This document shows, piece by piece, positions 5,511-10,742 of a stretch of 10,742 bases of DNA; the stretch's first letter is position 1; the number at the start of each line of letters is the position of its first letter. The position numbers and the translations under genes are program-made. The notes below the pieces were generated by a model. That model ran no database searches. It was not told the origin of the DNA and saw only the letters and a list, made by a program, of their open reading frames with translations. The stretch comes from Thermoleophilia bacterium (GTDB lineage Bacteria; Actinomycetota; Thermoleophilia; Gaiellales; SKUG01). Location: the NCBI GenBank assembly GCA_020438525.1, contig JAGQUL010000268.1, positions 1-10,742 on the forward strand. Reading direction: 5' to 3'.

Positions 5511-5924
5511 ATGTCGCACGACTCCACCTTCCCCGACTCGCCCGAGGCCCCCGACCAGCGCACCGACCGTGCGCTCGAGGCGCTCAAGTACGAGGACAAG
5601 GCCGGGCTCGGGTTCCGCCGCCGCCAGCGCGCCGCGATCGGCGATCCGTACGGCGAGCCGGAGCGCTTCCAGGTGGATCGCGAGCCCACTGCAGGCGAGC
5701 TGTGGGCCGGCCTGCTCGCAGGCATCGGCGCCGTGCTCGGCTTCGGCGCGATCTTCTACAAGCCGCTGCTGATGGGCACCGTGGCGGTGGTGTTCACCGT
5801 GCTCGGCTCGCTCGGCGACGGGCAGGCCGCCAAGCTCTCGCGCTGGGCGTTCTGGACCGTGATGATCGGCGTGTCGATCGGCATGGTCATGGCGATCTGG
5901 GTCACCAAGAAGCCGATCTTCTGA
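5511..5924 (+). CDS. Small multi-helix membrane protein
   Basis: 137 aa from ATG at 5511. The first ~60 residues are polar and acidic/basic (ALEALKYEDKAGLGFRRRQR, GDPYGEPERF) and probably cytoplasmic. Membrane segments lie at about 64-82 (LWAGLLAGIGAVLGFGAIF), 86-101 (LLMGTVAVVFTVLGSLG) and 112-131 (WAFWTVMIGVSIGMVMAIWV), with the short tail TKKPIF. It is transcribed away from tRNA-Glu and ends 16 bp from the stop of gene B2, with which it converges. There is no Shine-Dalgarno, in keeping with a leaderless start. I do not recognise the family. Its codon usage matches the GC-rich neighbours on the right. Confidence 0.8.
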   Translation: MSHDSTFPDSPEAPDQRTDRALEALKYEDKAGLGFRRRQRAAIGDPYGEPERFQVDREPTAGELWAGLLAGIGAVLGFGAIFYKPLLMGTVAVVFTVLGSLGDGQAAKLSRWAFWTVMIGVSIGMVMAIWVTKKPIF

Positions 5925-5940
5925 GGCCGCGCCTCGCGCG

Positions 5941-6588
5941 TCAGAAGTCGCTCGAGGACGGATTGCCGTTCGAGCTCGAGTTGCGGCTCGAGCCCGAATC
6001 GTCGCCGCGGCTCGTCGAGCCGCCACCTCCGGAGCTCGGGTAGCTCGATCCGCCACCGCTGCTGCTCGGCGGCCGGTACCCGCCCGAGCTGCTCCCGCCG
6101 CTGCGGTGCGACGAAGACCCGCCGCCGCCACCGCTCGAGTAGGTCACCTTCTTGCGCAGCACCGCGAACGTGCCGTCGCTGCACTCGACCACCTCGGTGC
6201 GACCGGGCAGGCGACCGGCGACGCGCGATGCGAGGTCCCTGGTCGGTATGCCCGCGGCGAGCGCGGACTCGGAGCGGTCCGGAATCGCGCCGCTCGTGCC
6301 CCAGAGCACGCCGCCAACCGCTGCCGCGCCCGCCATTGCGAGCATGAACGGCATCTGCACGCGCGCCCTGCCGCCGCTCGTTGCAGCTCGGCCGAACGCG
6401 GTCAGCGCGCCCGCGATCGCGCCGCCCCCGAGCACGGTGCCGGCGATGCGCATCGTGGTCTTGAGCCCGCCGCGCTCGACCTGCACGGTGCGTGGGGGAT
6501 ACTTCGCCGGATCGGCGTCGTCGGTTGCGTCGATCGCCAGCGTCAGTCGCTGGATCGCGGCGCTCGTGGCCGAGGAGATGCTCGTCAT
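5941..6588 (-). CDS. B2: two-helix membrane protein with Gly/Ser-rich disordered tail
   Basis: 215 aa from ATG at 6588. A polar N-terminus (1-33) leads to TVQVERGGLKTTMRI (34-48), the segment most like its paralogue B1. Hydrophobic glycine/alanine-rich helices follow at about 48-66 and 80-102, then a small domain with AAGIPTRDLASRVAGRLPGR and TFAVLRKKVTYS. From residue 150 on the chain is a Gly/Ser tail with STSRGDDSG and the end SSSNGNPSSSDF, which matches the C-terminus of B1 (SSSNGNPSYDDF). It is the last gene of the A1-B1-A2-B2 series, 116 bp after A2. I infer a membrane-anchored protein with a flexible tail that works with the A protein. No catalytic motif is visible and I do not know the family. 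Confidence 0.8.
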   Translation of the reverse strand: MTSISSATSAAIQRLTLAIDATDDADPAKYPPRTVQVERGGLKTTMRIAGTVLGGGAIAGALTAFGRAATSGGRARVQMPFMLAMAGAAAVGGVLWGTSGAIPDRSESALAAGIPTRDLASRVAGRLPGRTEVVECSDGTFAVLRKKVTYSSGGGGGSSSHRSGGSSSGGYRPPSSSGGGSSYPSSGGGGSTSRGDDSGSSRNSSSNGNPSSSDF

Positions 6589-6704
6589 GTCCGTCCCGTC
6601 GTGCTGCGCTGCCGGTGTCCAGCCGTGCGGCGCGGTCGTCGTCCCTACCCCTGTTCTTCGGGAAGCGACGACGGGTCGTTTCGGAGCATGCGGTCAGTGG
6701 CGCG

Positions 6705-7652
6705 TCAGGCGGGCGGCTCGGTCTCGCTCGTGGCCAGCTGCTTCAGCACGTCGATCGCCTGGCGCGAGTCGCGCAGCGCGCCGGGGATGTCCACGCCGTT
6801 GAAGCGACCGTCGGGGCTCGGCTTCTTCGCGAGCTGCCAGTTGGCGTCCTCGAGGAACGCGTCGGCGCGTCGCAGCTCGCTCACCTGCGTGTCGCTGCGA
6901 TCGTCGCGCAGAAACTCGTTCTCGAGCACGTTCTGCGCGTTCATGTTGAGCTTGTAGGCCGCGATGCGTGCGTCCTTGGTCGCGGCGTCGCCGTGGTCGT
7001 CGACCGGCACGGTCTCGATCTTCGCGATCGACTGCTCGATCAGGTCGATCGCCTCAGCGAGCTTCGGGCCGAGCGCAGGCGGCGGGGGAGGCGGCGGCGG
7101 GGGCGGGAACGGATCGTTCGTCGCGTCGACGTCGCGAAGCGCACCGTCCTGGAACACCCAGCCGTCGCCCACGACCGCAAGCACGCCGCCGGCATCCGCG
7201 CCGAGCCTGAGCGTGCCCTGGATGTCATGCCGATCGTTGGAGTAGGAGGAGTACCTGCTGCGCGTGACCTTCTCCGAGTCGAGGGCAAGCGCGCCGCTCG
7301 TCGTGATACGCGGATTGTCGCTGCGCAGCAGCGCGGCGCCGACGATCCGCTCAGTGCCGAACGTCTCGTGCTTCCACACGGGAACGAGCAGCTTGGCGGC
7401 GCGGAATGCATCGCCGTCGCGCACGATCGCGAAGGTGCCGAGGCGGTCGCTGTACGCGTTGCTGCCGACCTTCCCGGTGTGCGCCATGTACGCGGCACCG
7501 GAGATCGCGTCGTCGAGCGATGCGAATGCTTCCTCGGGGCCCGAGGGCTGGACGGCCACGAACACGGGCTCGTCCTGGGCCCACGGGCGATCGAGCTTCC
7601 CGATGGTCGTCGCTCCGTCCACGGACGGAGTCGCTGCAGTCACGGCAATCAT
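6705..7652 (-). CDS. A2: two-domain protein with polyproline linker, unrecognised family
   Basis: 315 aa from ATG at 7652; the start MIAVTA matches MIATTA of paralogue A1. The N-terminal domain (about 15-180) has FASLDDAISGAAYMAHTGK, FAIVRDGDAFRAAKLLVPVW and GVLAVVGDGWVFQDGALRDV. A run of ten prolines (coding bases 7077-7106) links to a helical C-terminal domain (about 193-310): EAIDLIEQSIAKIETVP, AAYKLNMNAQNVLENEF and the invariant block LEDANWQLAKK followed by PSPDGRFNGVDIPGAL. It is cytoplasmic by appearance: no signal peptide or membrane helix. It shares domain order with A1 and is followed by the B-type gene, as A1 is. Function is unknown; a structural or regulatory partner of the membrane protein B is inferred. 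Confidence 0.85.
   Translation of the reverse strand: MIAVTAATPSVDGATTIGKLDRPWAQDEPVFVAVQPSGPEEAFASLDDAISGAAYMAHTGKVGSNAYSDRLGTFAIVRDGDAFRAAKLLVPVWKHETFGTERIVGAALLRSDNPRITTSGALALDSEKVTRSRYSSYSNDRHDIQGTLRLGADAGGVLAVVGDGWVFQDGALRDVDATNDPFPPPPPPPPPPALGPKLAEAIDLIEQSIAKIETVPVDDHGDAATKDARIAAYKLNMNAQNVLENEFLRDDRSDTQVSELRRADAFLEDANWQLAKKPSPDGRFNGVDIPGALRDSRQAIDVLKQLATSETEPPA
7077..7106 (-). repeat. Polyproline-coding tract in A2
   Basis: Ten consecutive proline codons (a GC-only triplet tract apart from the final CCT) form the interdomain linker of A2. In A1 the same place holds a TDPTNP hexapeptide repeat. Such runs normally stall ribosomes and need elongation factor P. Confidence 0.85.
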
Positions 7653-7725
7653 GCGCGCAAGCGTTTCAGTACCACGTGCGCGAGTCGACGACCATCCGGA
7701 TATCGCGGCCCGCCCCGGACACGAC

Positions 7726-7756
7726 GAGGGCCGCCGGCTCGCAGCCGACGGCCCTC
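7726..7756 (-). terminator. Hairpin between B1 and A2
   Basis: A 13-bp stem with one G-T wobble (GAGGGCCGYCGGC type) and a 5-nt loop begins 28 bp after the B1 stop. There is no U-tract, but GC-rich hairpins without U-runs are common transcript ends in high-GC bacteria. It suggests that A2-B2 can be transcribed apart from A1-B1. Confidence 0.5.
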
Positions 7757-7783
7757 ACGTTCAAGCGTCGATGACGCTCGCTC

Positions 7784-8722
7784 CTAGAAGTCATCGTATG
7801 ACGGATTGCCGTTGGAGCTCGAATCGCCCCAGCTGGATCCGCCGCTGTAGCCGCCGCCGTAGTCGGGCGGATCGTAGCTCGGAGGATCGTACGACGGCGG
7901 GTCGTAGCTGGGCGGGTCGTACGAAGGCGGGTCGTAGCTGCTGCCGCCGCTGTCGTCGCCGCGGCTCGTGCTGCCACCGCTCGAGTAGCCGCCACCGCTG
8001 CTCGGGTAGCTGTCGCCGCGGCTCGTGCCACCGCTGGGATAGCCGCCGCTGGGCTGGTACTCCCACGGGTCGGGATACGACGACGGGTAGCCCGGATAGT
8101 AGGTGCCGTAGTCGTAGCGCCCGGGATAGTACGGCTCGTAGTAGCCGTGCTGGTTGTAGTAGTCCGTGTAGTGGCTGCCGCGGCCGTAGTAGTGGTCGCG
8201 GCCGTAGTTGTAGCCGCGCGTGTTCTTGAGCGGCCCCTCGTCGAACACCGCCCACTTGCCGTGGATGTCCTGCTTGATCGAGTACTGGCGGCCGACCATC
8301 TTGCCGGCGAACTCGCCGGCCATCGCCTGCGTGGGCAGTCCGCTTGCCACCGCGATCCGGGTCTCGGGCTTCACGACCGCAGCGCCGAGCAGCGAGAGCG
8401 CGCCCACGCCGACCATCGCACCGCCTGCCACGAGCGCGGCGGTCAGCGGCCGCGACACCGCGCCGCCCGACCTGCCGCCGAGCAGCGACGCGCCCAGGAT
8501 CAGCGCGCCGCCGATGCCGCCGATGCCACCCGTGACGTGCAGGGTGGTCTTGAGGCCAGTGCGTTCGATCTGGACCGGCCCGGCCGGGTACTGCTTGGCG
8601 AAGGCGACTTCCTCCGCGGTCGGCTCGGTCGAGCTCGTCGCGTCGGTCGAATTGGTCGTGTCCGCAGCAAGCGTCGCGGTCCACGGCAGGGCATTCCAAT
8701 TGCCCACGTTCATGGTCGTCAT
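7784..8722 (-). CDS. B1: two-helix membrane protein with Tyr/Gly-rich low-complexity tail
   Basis: 312 aa from ATG at 8722, with GGGAG nine bases upstream; an in-frame ATG at 8713 is a weaker alternative. A Thr/Ser-rich N-terminus is followed by PVQIERTGLKTTLHV (49-63), shared with B2. Glycine-rich membrane helices lie at about 64-83 and 92-117; then comes ASGLPTQAMAGEFAGKMVGR and KWAVFDEGPLKN. Residues 168-312 are a disordered tail: a Tyr/Gly/His stretch (YNYGRDHYYGRGSHYTDYYN), Gly/Ser blocks with two TSRGD motifs, five SYDPP repeats, and the end SSSNGNPSYDDF. It follows A1, from which it is separated by a hairpin. The tail resembles phase-separating or polymer-forming low-complexity regions; that is inference. 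Family not recognised. Confidence 0.85.
   Translation of the reverse strand: MTTMNVGNWNALPWTATLAADTTNSTDATSSTEPTAEEVAFAKQYPAGPVQIERTGLKTTLHVTGGIGGIGGALILGASLLGGRSGGAVSRPLTAALVAGGAMVGVGALSLLGAAVVKPETRIAVASGLPTQAMAGEFAGKMVGRQYSIKQDIHGKWAVFDEGPLKNTRGYNYGRDHYYGRGSHYTDYYNQHGYYEPYYPGRYDYGTYYPGYPSSYPDPWEYQPSGGYPSGGTSRGDSYPSSGGGYSSGGSTSRGDDSGGSSYDPPSYDPPSYDPPSYDPPSYDPPDYGGGYSGGSSWGDSSSNGNPSYDDF
7865..7939 (-). repeat. Five 15-bp units encoding SYDPP in B1
   Basis: Five tandem units encode SYDPP in the tail of B1. Codons vary between units (TCG/AGC, GAC/GAT, CCG/CCC/CCT), so the peptide is preserved although the DNA units have drifted. This points to selection on the repeat peptide. Copy number may vary between strains. 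It is absent from B2. Confidence 0.85.
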
Positions 8723-8856
8723 GGGGATCTGCTCCCGTCCCAGGTGATCTCACGCCGGGCATGCGCGTCCACTCGCAGACCCGGAGTACGTCCACCCGCC
8801 TATCGGGGCGTGGCCCGGCACCGTTCCACGGCAACCGTCGGGCGCCCAAGCAACGA

Positions 8857-8888
8857 CCGCGGCCGGTGCTCGAAGGCACCGGCCGCGG
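8857..8888 (-). terminator. Long perfect hairpin between A1 and B1
   Basis: A perfect 13-bp stem (CCGCGGCCGGTGC) with a 6-nt loop lies about 85 bp after the A1 stop and 134 bp before the B1 start. No true U-tract follows (TCGTTGCTTGG on the minus strand). It could be a terminator, an attenuator that lowers B1 relative to A1, or an mRNA 3' stabiliser. Confidence 0.55.
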
Positions 8889-8974
8889 GAGGGAGTTCGC
8901 GTCGCCCGGGGAGGGAGAATGGGCGGCGCGGAGGGTTTCCGGATCGCGAGGGGACGCGAACCAGAAGCTGTGTG

Positions 8975-10048
8975 TCAGGCGTAGATCGGCTCCGCGTCCA
9001 CGATCGGCGGCGTGTAGCCGTCGGACTGCCCACCGGCAGCCGCCGGCGGGTTCACCGGGCCGGGCCGAGCGTCGTCGCCCCCGCCGCCGGCACCGCCGGT
9101 GAGGTCGGCGAGCACCGTCTCGAGCACGTCGACCGCCTTCTGCGTGTCGGCGAGCGCACCCGGGATGTCCACGCCGTTGAAGCGACCGTCGGGGCTCGGC
9201 TTCTTGGCGAGCTGCCAGTTCGCGTCCTCGAGCGACGCATCCGCCGAGCGCAGCCGGCTCACGAGTTCGGTGTCGCTCGCGGCAAACTGGTTCTCGAGGC
9301 GCTGCTGCGCCGCCATGTTCGTCTTGTACGCCTTGATGCGATCGGCCTTCGTGGCGTCGCTGCCCTGGTCGGCCTCGGGGATCGTGCGGATGATCCGCGC
9401 GCTCTCGTTGGCGAGGCGCACGGCCTCGGTCACGTCGCGCACCGCCGAGCCGTCACCCGGATTGGTGGGGTCCGTCGGGTTGGTGGGATCGGTCGGGTGC
9501 GTCGGATCGGTCGGGGTCGGTCGATCGGCGCGCTTCACGTCGCGGATCGAGTTGTCGACGAGCGCCCAGTCGCTGCCCACGATCGCGGCGACACCCGATG
9601 CCGGGTCGAGCGTGACGTTGCCGCGCCGCTGCACCTTGTCGCGGCCGTAGCTGTCGACCTTGTACTTGTAGAAGCCGAACTCCGGGTTGCGGCCGTTCAG
9701 CAGTGGCGTGAGCTCGGCCTGGTCGAGGCGGTACGCCTCCTCGCGCAGGAAGCTCTTGCGCCACACCGGCTGCAGCAGCTCGTGCGCCTCGAAGTGGTCG
9801 CCCTGGCCGGTGACCGCGAACACCGGCTCGCCGCCGCGTCGGTACGAGGCGTCGTGCGCGAGCGCCGCTGCACCGCTCAGCGCATCCTCGAACGAGCCGA
9901 AGCCCTCGGTGGGTCCGGTCGCTGCGCCGAGGAACAGGTCCTCGTCGCGGTGCCACTTGATGGCGAGCGATCCGACCTTCTGCGGTGCGCCGGGGAACGC
10001 CGACGGCGATGCCGCGGCACGGGAAACGGAGGCAGTGGTGGCAATCAT
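8975..10048 (-). CDS. A1: two-domain protein with TDPTNP-repeat linker, unrecognised family
   Basis: 357 aa from ATG at 10048, chosen because MIATTA aligns with MIAVTA of A2; the frame extends upstream but without better starts. The N-terminal domain (about 25-172) has EGFGSFEDALSGAAALAHDA, VFAVTGQGDHFEAHELLQPV and GVAAIVGSDWALVDNSIRDV, each matching a segment of A2. Residues 178-198 are a TDPT[NH]P repeat linker. The C-terminal helical domain (about 203-320) has AVRLANESARIIRTIPEADQ, AYKTNMAAQQRLENQF and LEDANWQLAKK, then PSPDGRFNGVDIPGAL. A Gly/Pro/Asp-rich tail ends IVDAEPIYA; A2 lacks it. There is no signal peptide or membrane helix. It heads the A1-B1-A2-B2 series and lies 108 bp after the ABC-F gene. 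Function unknown. Confidence 0.85.
   Translation of the reverse strand: MIATTASVSRAAASPSAFPGAPQKVGSLAIKWHRDEDLFLGAATGPTEGFGSFEDALSGAAALAHDASYRRGGEPVFAVTGQGDHFEAHELLQPVWRKSFLREEAYRLDQAELTPLLNGRNPEFGFYKYKVDSYGRDKVQRRGNVTLDPASGVAAIVGSDWALVDNSIRDVKRADRPTPTDPTHPTDPTNPTDPTNPGDGSAVRDVTEAVRLANESARIIRTIPEADQGSDATKADRIKAYKTNMAAQQRLENQFAASDTELVSRLRSADASLEDANWQLAKKPSPDGRFNGVDIPGALADTQKAVDVLETVLADLTGGAGGGGDDARPGPVNPPAAAGGQSDGYTPPIVDAEPIYA
9458..9514 (-). repeat. 18-bp units encoding TDPT[NH]P in A1 linker
   Basis: Three 18-bp tandem units encode TDPTHP, TDPTNP and TDPTNP in the interdomain linker of A1, with a degenerate PTP at the N-terminal edge. Synonymous differences between units show some age. It replaces the polyproline linker of A2. 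Confidence 0.85.
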
Positions 10049-10156
10049 GCTGCCGATGCTGCCCAGCCGTGGTCGTGGTGTCTGCCTGATCGTGCGAGCA
10101 CGGCCCGCGCCGGCCGCCGCGCTGGCCCGCCCCAACCGCGCCCGCGGTCGTCGTCG

Positions 10157-10742
10157 TCAGCCGCCGTGATGTTCCACGGCGCGCTCGAGCTCCTCCCACC
10201 GCCTGGCAAGATCACGCTCGAGCCTCGTGTGCTCCTCGAGGGCTTCGGCACTCTTGACCGGGTCGGTGTACACATCGGGGTCGAGCATCAGCGCATCGAT
10301 CTCGGCCTTGCGCGCGTCGAGCTGCTCGATCTCCGCCTCGATCGTGCCCGGGCGACGCACCTTGGGGCGACCGTCGCGCTGCGTCTTCCTGCGCTTCACC
10401 GTGCGGGACGACGACGACCCGGCGCTCGCATCCTCGCCTGCGCTCTTCGGTTGCTTCTGTTGCTTGGCGGTGCTGCGTCGTTCGCGACGGGCCGCGGCGT
10501 CGGCGCGGCGCTGCTCGTCCTGCTCGGCCTGTCGCGCGCGCAGGGCGGCTGCCGGGTCGGTGGGCGGTGCCTCGCGCTCGCCGCTCAGCACCTCGCGGAC
10601 CACGTCGTAGCCGCCGACCACCGTGACGAGCTGCTCGTCCTTGAGCACCAGGCAGCGCGTCGCGACGCCTTCGATGAGCGCGCGGTCGTGGCTGATCAGG
10701 ATCAGCGTGCCCGGCCACTCGGCGAGCGCCGCCTCGAGCGCC
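10157..10742 (-). CDS. ABC-F family ATPase, C-terminal part (5' end beyond the right edge)
   Basis: 194 residues are visible, the gene starting outside the window. They begin ALEAALAEWPGTLILISHDR, the end of the second nucleotide-binding domain: a D-loop-distal helix, the predicted beta strand and the H-loop His in ISHDR. Next come the post-H-loop strand RCLVLKDEQLVTVVGGYDVV, a long charged linker rich in Arg, Ala, Gln and Lys (REREAPPTDPAAALRARQAE onward), and a C-terminal coiled coil (IEAEIEQLDARKAEID ... LERDLARRWEELERAVEHHGG). This is the layout of ABC-F proteins such as Uup/EttA, soluble ATPases that act on the ribosome rather than as transporters; the linker and coiled coil follow the second ATPase domain. 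The subfamily, and whether it gives antibiotic resistance, cannot be told without the interdomain linker, which is off the window. A downstream terminator is not obvious. Confidence 0.9.
   Translation of the reverse strand, partial: ALEAALAEWPGTLILISHDRALIEGVATRCLVLKDEQLVTVVGGYDVVREVLSGEREAPPTDPAAALRARQAEQDEQRRADAAARRERRSTAKQQKQPKSAGEDASAGSSSSRTVKRRKTQRDGRPKVRRPGTIEAEIEQLDARKAEIDALMLDPDVYTDPVKSAEALEEHTRLERDLARRWEELERAVEHHGG

Noticed and set aside
4614..6131. A 505-codon minus-strand frame running through the tRNA-Glu gene into the nucleotidyltransferase
   Set aside because: It crosses a complete tRNA and a terminator, and its upstream part is antisense to the plus-strand membrane protein. 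Only the part from ATG 5186 resembles a protein family.
6492..7787. Long plus-strand open frame (431 codons) opposite A2
   Set aside because: Composition is Arg/Val/Ala-rich with no domain logic, as expected of the antisense of high-GC coding DNA. The minus-strand frame has a conserved paralogue (A1).
8747..8762. CTCACGCCGGGCAT also found at 1287-1300
   Set aside because: A 14-bp match in GC-rich DNA, without further similarity around it, is likely chance.

Overview
The window is high-GC bacterial DNA with GC-rich third codon positions, tightly packed genes, a tRNA-Glu gene without an encoded CCA, and start codons that sit where leaderless mRNAs would begin. This fits a high-GC actinobacterium (Actinomycetota). 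I cannot place it further; a deep-branching lineage such as Thermoleophilia or Acidimicrobiia is only a guess. Both edges cut genes: a repeat-type helical protein on the left and an ABC-F ATPase on the right.

Layout, left to right. (1) 1-1109, minus: 5' part of a large TPR-like protein gene. (2) 1110-1425: gene-free, with two identical 48-bp imperfect palindromes. (3) 1426-2795, minus: a translationally coupled ECF sigma factor and membrane anti-sigma-like protein, overlapping at ATGA. (4) 2884-3117, plus: a small two-helix membrane protein, divergent from the sigma gene. (5) 3182-3448, minus: a short HExxH-containing frame, possibly a gene remnant. (6) 3470-5355: a compact island of about 1.84 kb inserted at the 3' end of tRNA-Glu(CUC) and bounded by a 49-bp direct repeat of the tRNA 3' part. 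Its only visible cargo is a two-gene operon, a DUF6036/AbiEii-like nucleotidyltransferase followed by a winged-helix protein. This looks like a toxin-antitoxin or defence module with its own terminator and a palindromic operator over its promoter. (7) 5310-5382, minus: intact tRNA-Glu with a recognisable promoter. (8) 5511-5924, plus: a small membrane protein. (9) 5941-10048, minus: four genes in the order A1-B1-A2-B2, an ancient tandem duplication of an unrecognised two-gene module. (10) 10157-10742, minus: C-terminal part of an ABC-F protein.

The A1-B1-A2-B2 locus is the best candidate for an undescribed system. The A proteins have an N-terminal domain, a low-complexity proline-rich linker that differs completely between copies, and a helical C-terminal domain with a nearly invariant block (LAKKPSPDGRFNGVDIP). 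The B proteins have a conserved GLKTT segment, two glycine-rich membrane helices, and a long disordered Gly/Ser/Tyr-rich tail ending in a shared tag (SSSNGNPSxxDF). The retention of both genes in the same order in both copies suggests that A and B work together, probably at the membrane. Their function cannot be read from the sequence.

The tRNA island has no integrase gene, so it is either a relic or moved by an enzyme supplied in trans. Within it, nucleotidyltransferase and winged-helix protein are translationally coupled, and the winged-helix protein is the likely binder of the palindrome.
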